The notes under the pieces are model-generated. The model worked only from the letters and a program-made list of their open reading frames with translations. It was not told the origin of the DNA and ran no database searches. Below, piece by piece: positions 35,850-44,872 of a stretch of 53,383 nucleotides of DNA. A program made the translations under genes and the position numbers. The stretch lies in assembly GCA_007132995.1 (NCBI GenBank), contig SLNP01000045.1, positions 1 to 53,383 of the forward strand. Direction: 5' to 3'. This DNA comes from Bacteroidales bacterium (GTDB taxonomy: Bacteria; Bacteroidota; Bacteroidia; Bacteroidales; VadinHA17). How positions within the stretch are numbered: the first letter of the stretch is position 1; each line of letters opens with the position of its first letter.

Positions 35850-36318
35850 CGGCAGAGACCTCCATTCTGAGCTTCTGGCCAGGGCCATGAGGCTCTGCGC
35901 GTCGAGAGAGTACTCGGTACAAGATATTGAACTGAGGCTCAGAAAATGGGGTGCCCATTCGGGGCAGGTCACAGAGGCTATTACAGGCCAGCTTGTAAGA
36001 GAAGGTTATATTGACGAGGCAAGGTTCGCCTCAGCCTTCGTAAATGACAAGCTGAAGTATAACAGGTGGGGGCGGGTAAAGATAAGATACGGGCTCAGGA
36101 GCAGGGGTATAGATGATGATACCGCAGAGCAGGCCCTCTCAACCATTGATGAGAAGCTCTACAGAGAGATAGCTGAGAGGCATATTGCAGGCATACTCTC
36201 ATCGGCAAAAACATCTGACCCGCGAGCCCTCTTCGCGAAGGTTGTCCGCTCAATGCAGTCAAAAGGCTTTGAATATCCGGTTATCAAAGAGATAACAGAA
36301 AAATTACTCGGGGGTTAA
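35800..36318 (+). CDS. recX: Regulatory protein RecX
   Basis: 172 residues from ATG 35800, which overlaps prmC by 50 bp. A later ATG at 35887 would cut into the conserved first helix, so the upstream start or an unusual start between them is more likely. RecX three-helix repeats are visible: MRLCASREYSVQDIELRL, VREGYIDEARFASAFVND and the RWGRVKIRYGLRSRGI block. RecX binds RecA filaments and limits recombinase activity. Cotranscription with prmC is implied by the overlap. Confidence 0.88.
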   Translation: MTSTGKSDLSKGSEEGDGRDLHSELLARAMRLCASREYSVQDIELRLRKWGAHSGQVTEAITGQLVREGYIDEARFASAFVNDKLKYNRWGRVKIRYGLRSRGIDDDTAEQALSTIDEKLYREIAERHIAGILSSAKTSDPRALFAKVVRSMQSKGFEYPVIKEITEKLLGG

Positions 36319-36335
36319 TCGCTGTTAGCCGACCC

Positions 36336-36701
36336 CTAGCTCATAGAGAGTATCATCAGCCTGACCAGCGGATAGAAGGTTATAAGAGCCATAACTGACG
36401 ACACCGCAATATCTGACAAAAGCACCACCCTGAAGAGAGATCTGCCACGCCGCTTAACCATTAGCAGTGCCGAAACGGCTGCCCTGATAAGCAGTTGCAG
36501 GGAAAAGAATAGAAACAGCACAGTAGAGTGGCTGTTCATTAAGCGTGCCTCATCAACCCTGCCTCTTACTATAAGGCTGAAAGCCCGCGACATACCGCAC
36601 GAGGGGCAGGGCTCACCCAGCACCGCCTCATGTACACACTTTACAGCATAATACTCACCCTCCTCAGGGCTGTTAACCACAGCATAGAGAATAATCAGCA
36701 C
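36336..36701 (-). CDS. DUF2752 membrane protein, N-terminus uncertain
   Basis: 121 residues counted from GTG 36701. The DUF2752 signature CPSCGMSRAF lies at about 32-41, and two later hydrophobic helices follow. Reading the same frame upstream of the GTG gives VNIALAAVIVLIILYAVV, a complete membrane helix that the GTG start would cut in half. The frame remains open back to a TAA near 36770 but has no ATG, GTG or TTG. The true start may be a rare codon, or a sequence change may have broken the 5' end; an out-of-frame ATG is present near 36795. Function of the family is unknown. Confidence 0.7.
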   Translation of the reverse strand: MLIILYAVVNSPEEGEYYAVKCVHEAVLGEPCPSCGMSRAFSLIVRGRVDEARLMNSHSTVLFLFFSLQLLIRAAVSALLMVKRRGRSLFRVVLLSDIAVSSVMALITFYPLVRLMILSMS

Positions 36702-36827
36702 TATAACGGCCGCAAGGGCAATGTTGACCCTTATATATGGAGTTATCTCTCCGATAATACAGTATAATAGTGTATGCCTTTACACCCATACTTAAGGAGG
36801 AGTCATGGTATATACCGGCGCCGACAC

Positions 36828-37337
36828 CTACCGGCCGCCACCCCCCTCCTCTTCTCTCTCATCTTCAATACCCTCAAGCTTCTCAAGCCTCTCCAGCCGC
36901 TCTTCCAGCTTCTCATGGTCAACCCTTGTACGAATCTCTACCCGGTCTCCATCATCATCTATGATAATAGATATTCCACCCCTGTCAATCTCTTGCCTTA
37001 TCTTATCGGCAAGGTCTGTTATAGAGGTTCCGATACTTTCACCTATTCTGTCAGAACTCCTTCTTACCTCCGACAGCAGAGACCACTGCACAGTTCCGAG
37101 CGACAGGGCAATAACCCCGATTATAAGTCCGGCTATCAGCATGCCTCTGCCGCTGCTTACCCCACTTCGCGCAATGCCGAGAATGGCAAGCGACACCGCT
37201 ATTATCGCAGGAATAACTGCCATAAGCCCTATACAGGGAATAACCGCCATCACGACAGCGACTATCGCAGTAACGAGGGCCGCCGTACCGAGACCATGCG
37301 ACTGGCTCTCTCTTCTATCATCTCTCTCCATGATCAT
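36828..37337 (-). CDS. DUF4190-like membrane protein with a charged C-terminal tail
   Basis: 169 residues (alternative ATG at 37331). Two hydrophobic segments, about 17-55 and 65-85, are separated by GIARSGVSSGRGMLIAGL, a pattern of DUF4190-type proteins. A soluble region with amphipathic helices follows, including SIIIDDDGDRVEIR, and a coiled coil rich in Glu/Leu/Arg (EKLEERLERLEKLEG), ending in Glu- and Gly-rich residues. It overlaps the stop of the upstream thioredoxin-fold gene by 20 bp, so expression is coupled. Function unknown. Confidence 0.65.
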   Translation of the reverse strand: MIMERDDRRESQSHGLGTAALVTAIVAVVMAVIPCIGLMAVIPAIIAVSLAILGIARSGVSSGRGMLIAGLIIGVIALSLGTVQWSLLSEVRRSSDRIGESIGTSITDLADKIRQEIDRGGISIIIDDDGDRVEIRTRVDHEKLEERLERLEKLEGIEDEREEEGGGGR

Positions 37338-37878
37338 TAATACTTTGAATAACCTTTTTCTCTTCCGAGAGGATCTTAAGCAGATCCCTCTCTAAAGACT
37401 CCTCAGGATACTCAATGATGCGTCCGATCTCAACATTATTCCTGTAAATTATAAAAGTGGGTATCCTGAGAATATTGAGCTCCTCATAATTACCGACAGG
37501 AGCAACCCTGTTCAGGTCAACTCCCAGGTGTCTTACAGAGTCGCTCTCTATTCCTGTAAGTTCTGCAAGTTTCATAAACCGGGGAACCTCGCGGCGCGTA
37601 TCACCACACCAGGTTCCCGATACTATAAGAACAGATATCTCTTTGTTAACCAATCTCTTCACCCTCTCTGCAACATCCTCTTCAGGTTTGTATGCTGCAA
37701 AGCCGGAGAGATACCAGCTATCATGCGGAGGCTCTTTAAACCTCTCCTCCTCAAAGTGCCCCAGCAGCCATGTTGAGGGGTCGAAGAAGTTTGTCTCAAC
37801 CACCACATCGCGCTCTTGTGCAAGAAGCAATGGTGTGGCAAGAGTTAATACAGCCAGGGTAAAAACAATCTTTTTCAT
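37318..37878 (-). CDS. Periplasmic thioredoxin-fold protein with a single active-site Cys (CGDT)
   Basis: 186 residues with a signal peptide (MKKIVFTLAVLTLATPLLLA). The thioredoxin fold is seen in VLIVSGTWCGDTRREVP, where the second Cys of CxxC is Thr, and in the cis-Pro segment ILRIPTFIIYRNN. Members of this family in Bacteroidota often show CGDS or CGDT. One Cys allows thiol binding or glutathione-like mixed disulfides but not a normal dithiol exchange. It is the first of a run with the DUF4190-like and probably the DUF2752 genes. Confidence 0.8.
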   Translation of the reverse strand: MKKIVFTLAVLTLATPLLLAQERDVVVETNFFDPSTWLLGHFEEERFKEPPHDSWYLSGFAAYKPEEDVAERVKRLVNKEISVLIVSGTWCGDTRREVPRFMKLAELTGIESDSVRHLGVDLNRVAPVGNYEELNILRIPTFIIYRNNVEIGRIIEYPEESLERDLLKILSEEKKVIQSINDHGER

Positions 37879-38030
37879 AACGCTATTCTCTTATTTTAAG
37901 CGGGACATTACCGGAAAGTCCGTCCACCGGTGGCCACAGCCATACGGCAGCCCGATGCAACCCCTCTCTTACGCTTGCCTGTTAACCCTCACAAATTACA
38001 ACAAAAATCGGGAACAGCGGCCTGCGGCAC

Positions 38031-38069
38031 AAAAAAAAGGGGCTGGAGTCTGCTACTCCGGGCCCCTTT
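38031..38069 (-). terminator. Intrinsic terminator after mutB
   Basis: On the minus strand AAAGGGGC, then GGAGT-AGCAG-ACTCC, then GCCCC form an interrupted 10-bp stem followed by eight T residues (38038-38031), 23 bp after the mutB stop. This is a strong Rho-independent terminator. Confidence 0.87.
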
Positions 38070-38091
38070 GCAATATTGCTATAGAGCGGTT

Positions 38092-40254
38092 TTACTCCTC
38101 AGACCTGCTCTCTATAAGTATCTCAAGTATCTGCCTTGCCGCTTTGGCCACCGATGTTCCCGGGCCGAATATCGCAGCCACACCCGCATCATACAGGAAC
38201 TGATAGTCTTGCGTCGGAATAACACCCCCGGCAATAACAAGAATATCGTCCCTGCCCTGGTTCCTGAGCTCTTCAATAACCTGGGGCACAAGTGTCTTGT
38301 GGCCTGCAGCGAGGCTGCTGACTCCCAGAATATGAACATCATTCTCAACGGCCTGACGGGCCGCCTCGCCGGGAGTCTGGAAAAGCGGGCCAATATCTAC
38401 ATCGAAGCCTATATCGGCATAACCTGTAGAGACAACCTTGGCTCCCCTGTCATGGCCATCCTGGCCCATTTTGGCAACCATTATTCTGGGCTGACGGCCC
38501 TCTATACCGGCAAATTCAACAACAAGTTTTTTTGCCACCTCGTAATCGGAGTCCTCTTTATATTCAGAAGAGTAAACCCCTGAAACTGTTCTTATCACCG
38601 CTTTATACCTCCCAACTATTTTTTCACATGCATTAGATATCTCCCCCAGTGTAGCTCTGTGCCTGGCGGCCTCAACCGCCAGCTCAAGAAGGTTGCCTTC
38701 CCCGGTTTTCACACATCTGGTTATCTGCTCAAGTGCCCTGGTACATGCCTTCTCGTCGCGATTGGCCCTAAGCTGGTCAAGACGCTTCACCTGCAACTCC
38801 CTTACGGAGCTATTATCAATCTCCAGTATCTCGAGCGGGTCCTCCTTCTCAAGCCTGTACCTGTTGGTTCCCACAATAGTCTGAATACCTGAATCGATAC
38901 GGGCCTGTGTTCTGGCTGCGGCCTCCTCAATCCTCATCTTGGGCACCCCTGATTCAATAGCCTTGGCCATACCTCCAAGCTCCTCTACCTCCATAATATG
39001 ATCCCATGCCCGGCGGGCTATCTGGTCGGTAAGGTACTCAACATAGTATGAGCCGGCCCAGGGGTCTACCTGGCGGCATATGGAGGTCTCATCCTGCAGA
39101 AATAGCTGGGTATTCCTTGCTATCCGTGCCGAGAACTCTGTAGGCAAAGCTATCGCCTCATCAAGAGCGTTGGTGTGGAGACTCTGGGTGTGGCCAAGTG
39201 CAGCAGCCATAGCCTCTATACAGGTGCGTCCGACATTATTGAACGGATCCTGCTCGGTAAGGCTCCATCCCGATGTCTGCGAATGGGTACGCAACGCCAG
39301 CGATTTCGGGTTTTTCGGATTAAACTGCTTCACAATTCCTGCCCATAGCAACCGCGCCGCCCGCATTTTGGCTATCTCCATAAAATGGTTCATCCCGATA
39401 GCCCAGAAAAATGAGAGTCGCGGAGCAAACTTATCTATATCGAGCCCCGATTCCATGCCTGTACGCAGATACTCCAACCCGTCAGCCAGAGTATATCCCA
39501 GTTCGAGATCGCATGTGGCTCCGGCCTCCTGCATATGGTATCCCGATATACTTATAGAATTGAATCTGGGCATATGCTCAGAGGTATATCTGAATATATC
39601 GCCAATTATGCGCATCGAGAAATCAGGAGGATATATGTAGGTGTTACGAACCATAAACTCCTTCAGGATATCATTCTGTATGGTTCCGGAGAGCTCCTCC
39701 AGTTTTGCCCCCTGTTCAAGTGCTGCCACAATGTAGAAGGCCATAATGGGCAGGACCGCCCCGTTCATGGTCATAGAGACCGACATCTCATTCAGGGGGA
39801 TATTGTCAAACAGCGCCTTCATGCCATTTACTGTCGATATTGCAACTCCGGCTTTACCGACATCGCCAACAACCCTTTCATGGTCAGAGTCGTATCCCCT
39901 GTGGGTAGGCAAGTCGAAAGCAACAGAGAGCCCCTTCTGGCCGGCTTCCAGGTTGCGGCGATAGAAGGCGTTAGACTCTTCGGCCGTTGAAAAACCGGCA
40001 TACTGACGAACCGTCCATGGCCTCATGGCATACATTGCAGAGTAGGGTCCGCGAAGATATGGGGATATACCGGCCGCATACTCAAGATGCTTCATCTTCG
40101 CAATATCTGAGGCGTCGTATGCGCCCTTCACCGCGATCTTTTCGGCCGTCTCCCATACCGGCAGGGCGTCGCTGCCTCCCCCGGGCTGATTGCCCTTTCC
40201 TGATTCTGCAGAGGCAATATTCTCAATATCCTTATAACTGAATTCGGGTCTCAT
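38092..40254 (-). CDS. mutB: Methylmalonyl-CoA mutase large (catalytic) subunit
   Basis: 720 residues. The TIM-barrel domain has the [18 protein letters not shown] and [18 protein letters not shown] blocks. The C-terminal cobalamin domain has the base-off ligand motif [14 protein letters not shown] near residue 600. With MutA it interconverts succinyl-CoA and methylmalonyl-CoA using adenosylcobalamin, linking the citric acid cycle to propionate. In Bacteroidota it often runs toward propionate formation. It follows mutA with a 143-bp gap and ends at a strong terminator. Confidence 0.97.
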   Translation of the reverse strand: MRPEFSYKDIENIASAESGKGNQPGGGSDALPVWETAEKIAVKGAYDASDIAKMKHLEYAAGISPYLRGPYSAMYAMRPWTVRQYAGFSTAEESNAFYRRNLEAGQKGLSVAFDLPTHRGYDSDHERVVGDVGKAGVAISTVNGMKALFDNIPLNEMSVSMTMNGAVLPIMAFYIVAALEQGAKLEELSGTIQNDILKEFMVRNTYIYPPDFSMRIIGDIFRYTSEHMPRFNSISISGYHMQEAGATCDLELGYTLADGLEYLRTGMESGLDIDKFAPRLSFFWAIGMNHFMEIAKMRAARLLWAGIVKQFNPKNPKSLALRTHSQTSGWSLTEQDPFNNVGRTCIEAMAAALGHTQSLHTNALDEAIALPTEFSARIARNTQLFLQDETSICRQVDPWAGSYYVEYLTDQIARRAWDHIMEVEELGGMAKAIESGVPKMRIEEAAARTQARIDSGIQTIVGTNRYRLEKEDPLEILEIDNSSVRELQVKRLDQLRANRDEKACTRALEQITRCVKTGEGNLLELAVEAARHRATLGEISNACEKIVGRYKAVIRTVSGVYSSEYKEDSDYEVAKKLVVEFAGIEGRQPRIMVAKMGQDGHDRGAKVVSTGYADIGFDVDIGPLFQTPGEAARQAVENDVHILGVSSLAAGHKTLVPQVIEELRNQGRDDILVIAGGVIPTQDYQFLYDAGVAAIFGPGTSVAKAARQILEILIESRSEE

Positions 40255-40397
40255 ATATAATTCTGTTTACATGTTCACTTCAAACTGCCACTCTTACCGG
40301 GTCTCCCCGCCCTCCTTATCCGCTTCATTAACAACCTGCAATAGTGATGGTAGCTGAGAGCAGCGAGGGCGCCGGTTCACCCGGCTCACACCACTGT

Positions 40398-42269
40398 TCA
40401 TATCTTGTAATCTATTCCCAGCAGGCTGTGAAACTCCCTTAGAGTCTCAAGCACATTCGACCTTACGCTTATAAAATGGTTTACACCAATTTTACGGAGT
40501 TCATCGGCACACTCCGGCAGCCCTGCCACAACAACGACAGCCTTATCCTTCACCACTTCACACACCTGTGGTACCACCTCAGCATACTCCTCATCAGAGC
40601 TGCACACAACAACCAGTGAGGCTCCATCGCCAAGGGCAGCTTCCGCCCCTTCGGCACCACTCTTATATGGTCCTTTGCCAATTATCTCATAGCCTGCACA
40701 CCCAAAGAAGTTGGCAGCAAACTGGCTTCGTGCCATTCTCATTTTCAGATTACCGACGGTAAGAAGAGATACTTTGGGTCTCTTCTCCATCTTCCCTGCC
40801 GCATATCTCAGCTTCTCAAACTCTTCAGCCCCCCGTATAATTCTCAGAGGCTTCACCTGCTTGCCCTCTATGCCATTCCCTTCACCGAAAAGCCTTTTGA
40901 TATCGACTCTGTCACTCAGCTTTTCAGCCGACGAAGGATACTGATTGGTTCCGACGAATATCTCCTTGCGGCGGCCTATGTCGGCCACCCTTTTATCGGC
41001 CATCGCGGCCACCCTGTCCTGTATGAACCCCTCCCTGAGAGCCTTCAGGAATCCGCCCCTCTCTTCAACCTCAAGGAATAGCTTCCACGCCGAATCGATA
41101 AGCATTGCGGTAAGTTTCTCAATATAGTAGCTCCCCGCAGAGGGATCGGCCACCTTACCAAAGTAGGCCTCCTCCCTGAGCAGCAGCTGCTGGTTCCGCG
41201 CTATTCTCTCAGAGAAGTTGTCGGGAGTGGCAAACACCTTATCGAAAGGATCTACCAGAAGTGAATCGGTTCCTCCTATAGTTGCCGACATAGCCTCAGT
41301 CTGGGTACGCAGCATATTTACATAGGGATCGTAGGCCGTCTTGTTCCACTCCGTTGTTACAGATGCAATCTTCATACAGCAGCCATCTGTGTCTGCAAGG
41401 CCATATTTTTTCACTACGGTAGCCCATAGTGCCCTAAGGGCCCGCAGCTTAGCTATCTCCATAAAGTAGTTAGAGCCAATGGCGACGGTAAATCCCATTC
41501 CGGTAGCGACCCTCTCAGTGGCGATACCCCTGCCGGTAAGCTGAGAGAGATACTCATTACCGAGCGATAATATGAAAGCCATCTCAGTTACGGTATCGGC
41601 GCCAGCGTTATTAAAAGAGGCACCGTTCACCTGCAGCACCCTAAGCGAGGTCATCGGCGACGATTCGGAAAAGAGCGATGCCAGATAGTCTATCCCATCT
41701 TCAACAGGAACGCACAACTCGCCGTTAAGCATGAGTCGCCCCAACGGGTCGGCCTCTACCGAGCCTCGCAGCGAATCGCGCTCTACCCCCCGCTCCTTCA
41801 GAATGTTCTCCAGAATATGTATCAGCTCAAGCGCCCTCCCCTCTATGGCAAAGTTGAGTTCAACACTGTCTATGTCTATCCCCTCAAGAAGCAGAGCTAT
41901 TGAGTCGTGAGTAACCGCCGTGGCGTCCTCAATTATGAAGCCCAGAGAGTCGATACCCTTCATCAGGATATCGAGTGCTTTGGCATTAGCCTCTTTGAAG
42001 TCGGTAACATTAATGTTCTGTCTCACCAGCCAGTTATTACCCCGGGCTCCTCCTCTCAGAAAGGGTGGCATTCCGGGCATAGTGCCAAGGTGTTTGAGAT
42101 CTTTCAGGTTTTCGCTCCTATGGAAAGGCATCACTTCAAACCCCTCTCTGGTGCGCCACACTAGTTTCTTATTGAAATCTGCCCCCTTCAGGTCGGCTGT
42201 TATCTTCTCCATCCACTCTTCGGTTGTTACCGGAGCGAACTCTTTAAAGGTATCATCAAATCTATTCAT
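40398..42269 (-). CDS. mutA: Methylmalonyl-CoA mutase small subunit
   Basis: 623 residues. It resembles MutB through the barrel (for example VADPSAGSYYIEKLT) but the C-terminal B12-like domain lacks the DxHxxG ligand motif; the equivalent region reads MRMARSQFAANFFGCAGYE. This is the normal condition of the non-catalytic MutA subunit, which supports the heterodimer. It is the first gene of mutA-mutB. No methylmalonyl-CoA epimerase or MeaB chaperone gene lies in the window. Confidence 0.95.
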   Translation of the reverse strand: MNRFDDTFKEFAPVTTEEWMEKITADLKGADFNKKLVWRTREGFEVMPFHRSENLKDLKHLGTMPGMPPFLRGGARGNNWLVRQNINVTDFKEANAKALDILMKGIDSLGFIIEDATAVTHDSIALLLEGIDIDSVELNFAIEGRALELIHILENILKERGVERDSLRGSVEADPLGRLMLNGELCVPVEDGIDYLASLFSESSPMTSLRVLQVNGASFNNAGADTVTEMAFILSLGNEYLSQLTGRGIATERVATGMGFTVAIGSNYFMEIAKLRALRALWATVVKKYGLADTDGCCMKIASVTTEWNKTAYDPYVNMLRTQTEAMSATIGGTDSLLVDPFDKVFATPDNFSERIARNQQLLLREEAYFGKVADPSAGSYYIEKLTAMLIDSAWKLFLEVEERGGFLKALREGFIQDRVAAMADKRVADIGRRKEIFVGTNQYPSSAEKLSDRVDIKRLFGEGNGIEGKQVKPLRIIRGAEEFEKLRYAAGKMEKRPKVSLLTVGNLKMRMARSQFAANFFGCAGYEIIGKGPYKSGAEGAEAALGDGASLVVVCSSDEEYAEVVPQVCEVVKDKAVVVVAGLPECADELRKIGVNHFISVRSNVLETLREFHSLLGIDYKI

Positions 42270-42347
42270 AACTGTTCAGGGTTATCCCCGCAAATAAAAG
42301 AATTATCGGTACAAAAAAGCAATGTCTTTTGTCATATCGCCTTTCCT

Positions 42348-43446
42348 CTATATGTCGCCACCGCGCCCGAACTTCATCAGGTATGACCGTATAAAGCCGT
42401 TCAACTCACCGTCCAGAACTGCCGGCGCGTTTCCTGTTTCAAACCCGGTACGCACATCCTTTACAAGTTTGAAAGGGTGAAGGGTGTATGACCTGATCTG
42501 CGAGCCCCACTCTATGCTCTTTTTCTCACCCTCTATCTTTGCCTGTTCCTCCTTGCGTTTTCTCAGTTCCAGTTCATAAAGCTGCGATTTCAGTATTCGC
42601 AGTGCATTATCACGGTTTTTGCCCTGCGACCGCGTCTCCTGATTCTCGACAACCAGACCTGTAGGGTTATGTTTCAACCTTACAGCTGTCTCGACCTTGT
42701 TCACATTCTGTCCTCCTGCGCCGCTGGCGCGATAGGTATCCCACGACAAATCGGCAGGATTTATCTCTATCTCTATCTTCTCATCTATTATTGGTGATAC
42801 AAACACCGATGCAAAAGTGGTCTGTCTCTTACCATGGGCGTTAAAGGGCGAAATACGCACCAGCCGGTGAACACCGCTCTCTCCTTTCAGGTAGCCGTAA
42901 GCCCTCTCCCCCTCAAACTCAAGCATAACCGACTTAACGCCAACCTCTTCGCCCGGCATGAAGTCAATCTCCCTCACCCTATAGCTGTTTCGCTCTCCCC
43001 ATCTTATATACATACGCATCAGCATCTCCGCCCAGTCATTGCTCTCGGTGCCTCCGGCGCCTGCGTTAATCTTGAGAATTGCCCCCAGCACATCCTCCTC
43101 CCTGCCAAGCATATTACGCAGTTCGAGCGCCTCAACAATCCCGGTGGCTTCAGAGAAGAGCCCTGTAACCTCATCCTCTCCGGCCTCTCCCTCCCGGAAA
43201 AAATCGTACATCACCGAAAGGTCATCTATCGCCGCTGAAGCCTTTTCAAAGTCAGTGGTCCAGCTCTTCAGGGCGGCTATCTGCTTCATCAGCTCTTCCG
43301 CCTCAGAAGGGTTATTCCAGAAATCGGGCCTTCTCGTAACAGCCTCCTTCTCATCAATCTCCTTTATCTTGGCATCGATGTCAAAGATACCCCCTTAGCG
43401 CCTCCAGGCGCCCCGCAAGATCACTTATCTGTTCTGCTGTTACCAT
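42348..43446 (-). CDS. prfB: Peptide chain release factor 2, expressed through a +1 programmed frameshift
   Basis: Translation starts at ATG 43446, reads 21 codons to CTT (43386-43384) and meets an in-frame TGA (43383-43381). Skipping one base puts the ribosome in the frame of the 344-codon remainder (GAC at 43382 onward), giving 365 residues, the normal RF2 length. The site reads AGGGGGTATCTTTGAC, with a Shine-Dalgarno-like AGGGGG three bases before CTT, as in the classical E. coli signal. Downstream are the RF2 features [16 protein letters not shown] (GGQ near 240) and the MNPSE-like [11 protein letters not shown] block. The shift lets RF2 levels control their own synthesis at UGA. It needs PrmC (34980-35849) for GGQ methylation. 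Confidence 0.97.
43379..43395 (-). promoter_or_regulatory. prfB programmed frameshift site
   Basis: Minus-strand AGGGGGTATCTTTGAC: SD-like AGGGGG, slippery CTT and stop TGA followed by C, a context that favours slow termination and +1 slippage. The two flanking reading frames join exactly here. Confidence 0.95.
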
Positions 43447-43476
43447 ATTGAATTAACCTTTTCGTTAACAAAACCA

Positions 43477-43493
43477 CAAAGATAGCAAAGATA
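43477..43493 (-). promoter_or_regulatory. Tandem -7 elements before prfB (TATCTTTG twice)
   Basis: On the minus strand TATCTTTG occurs at 43493-43486 and at 43484-43477, one base apart, 30-47 bp before the prfB ATG. Both fit TAnnTTTG. The arrangement resembles the tandem elements in front of dnaE. Confidence 0.45.
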
Positions 43494-43509
43494 ATGGCAA
43501 ATGAGTCTA

Positions 43510-44535
43510 TCACCGCTGGCGCGGCCTCCGTGCAGGCTTACTCTTTCTGCCGCGGCTGCCGGAGCTGTAGCTATCTTTGCCAGGTTTACCGGTTTTGCGC
43601 CCCGTTAAGGCAGCCGGCTTCCTCTTCCCGGAGCCTTTCGGTGTCGATCTCTCAGGCTTGCCCTTTGGCAGAGCCCTTGAAGTGCCCTTTGAACCGCTTT
43701 TCGGTGCGCCCTTCGTACGGGCCTTTGGGGAGTCCTTTGGGTTGCCCTTTGAGGAGTCTTTTGGGGAGCCTTTTGGAGTGCCCTTTGCAGATTGGGACTT
43801 TTTTCTCTCTGTGGCGGACGATTTCTCTACCATGCTGTAGAGCACCCTCTTCTCCTCTTCTGTCAGATCTCTCCATTCACCCAGAGGCAGGCCCTTCAGA
43901 TCGATGTTCATAATTCGCACCCGCTCAAGCCTTACCACCTCATAATCAAAATAGGCGCACATTCTGCGTATCTGCCTGTTCAGTCCCTGCACCAGAATAA
44001 TCCTGAACCTGTTCACCCCCTCCTGTGTCACCTTGCACTTTTTGGTGGTAACACCGAGCATCGGCACACCATTAGCCATAGCGGCAATAACCTCTTCTGT
44101 CAGAGGCTTGTTGACAGTTACAATATACTCCTTCTCATGCTTATTGCCTGCCCGCAGAATCTTGTTTACGATATCCCCGTTGTTGGTGAGCAGTATCAGA
44201 CCCTGAGAATCCTTATCAAGCCGCCCAATTGGGAAAATGCGCTTGCTGTGGTTTACAAAACTCACAATATTGTCACTCACCCTCTTTTCGGTCGTCGAAG
44301 TGACGCCAACAGGCTTATTCAGTGCAATGATTATATCATCTTCGGCCTCCCTCGGTGCCAGCTCAATACCATTAACCCGCACCCTGTCGCCCGCCTTCAC
44401 CTGATCGCCCACAACAGCCCTCCGGCCATTGATAAAAACCACCCCATTTTCTATGAAACGGTCTGCCTCACGCCTTGAGCAGAGGCCACTGTCGCTGATA
44501 AACTTATTGAGTCGTATGGTAGTACCTTGCTGCAT
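43510..44535 (-). CDS. RluF/RsuA-type rRNA pseudouridine synthase with a basic repetitive tail
   Basis: 341 residues from ATG 44535 (the TTG at 44550 is unlikely). An S4 RNA-binding domain ([20 protein letters not shown]) is followed by the catalytic domain with [19 protein letters not shown] (catalytic Asp near 104) and [17 protein letters not shown], which is the RluF-like form. RluF modifies U2604 of 23S rRNA; exact target here is inferred. Residues about 240-341 are a low-complexity tail of Lys, Gly, Ser, Pro and Arg with repeats such as [18 protein letters not shown], likely disordered and strongly basic. The tail may bind RNA. Confidence 0.9.
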   Translation of the reverse strand: MQQGTTIRLNKFISDSGLCSRREADRFIENGVVFINGRRAVVGDQVKAGDRVRVNGIELAPREAEDDIIIALNKPVGVTSTTEKRVSDNIVSFVNHSKRIFPIGRLDKDSQGLILLTNNGDIVNKILRAGNKHEKEYIVTVNKPLTEEVIAAMANGVPMLGVTTKKCKVTQEGVNRFRIILVQGLNRQIRRMCAYFDYEVVRLERVRIMNIDLKGLPLGEWRDLTEEEKRVLYSMVEKSSATERKKSQSAKGTPKGSPKDSSKGNPKDSPKARTKGAPKSGSKGTSRALPKGKPERSTPKGSGKRKPAALTGRKTGKPGKDSYSSGSRGRKSKPARRPRQR

Positions 44536-44780
44536 CGCTCCAAAACGCAAATATTACACTTTTTTCCGGCACAACCCTTCAGAAGCAACAAACCGGTTGC
44601 ACAGAGCATTTACTCCGGCCTACCCTCTTTAGAGTGTACTAATCACCTAGCTAATATTGTTAATAGCCCCTCTAAGTTTGGGTTAGATGCATCATCTCTT
44701 TTTATAAGAGGCGCTAAGAGACTGCAAGGTTAAATCACCTCTTACTGCTTTCTGCGACAGGCAGCAGGTAGAAAAGATAA
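44536..44780. other. Intergenic region upstream of the pseudouridine synthase
   Basis: About 245 bp without a convincing gene. It holds a weak hairpin CTCTT-TTTAT-AAGAG near 44696 and no consensus -7 element that I could see. The heptamer/octamer repeats listed next occupy its far end. Confidence 0.4.
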
Positions 44781-44815
44781 AGCTGATGGCCGATAGCTGA
44801 TAGCTGACAGCTTCT
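44781..44815. repeat. Heptamer tandem repeat (AGCTGAT-type), five copies
   Basis: AGCTGAT, GGCCGAT, AGCTGAT, AGCTGAC and AGCTTCT follow one another in strict 7-base register. The core is the reverse complement, in another phase, of the CAGCTAT repeat at 11615-11642. It lies downstream of the M55 peptidase stop. Confidence 0.8.
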
Positions 44816-44832
44816 ATTCCACCTCTTGCCCC

Positions 44833-44867
44833 TTAGCCCCTTAGCACTTTAGCACTTTAGCACTTTA
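44833..44867. repeat. Octamer tandem repeat (TTAGCCCC/TTAGCACT)
   Basis: TTAGCCCC at 44833, then TTAGCACT at 44841, 44849 and 44857, then the start of another copy. It ends 6 bp before the stop of the M55 peptidase gene. No hairpin with a T-run was seen, so it does not look like a terminator. Confidence 0.8.
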
Positions 44868-44872
44868 TAATC

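Noticed and set aside
40398..42269. Decayed methylmalonyl-CoA mutase because the DxHxxG motif is missing
   Set aside because: Absence of the cobalamin motif is normal for the small subunit MutA, which pairs with the catalytic MutB encoded next to it.
43381..43383. Frameshift error or pseudogene in prfB
   Set aside because: The in-frame TGA sits exactly in the classical AGGGGG-TAT-CTT-TGA-C programmed frameshift context and the joined protein has normal RF2 length.
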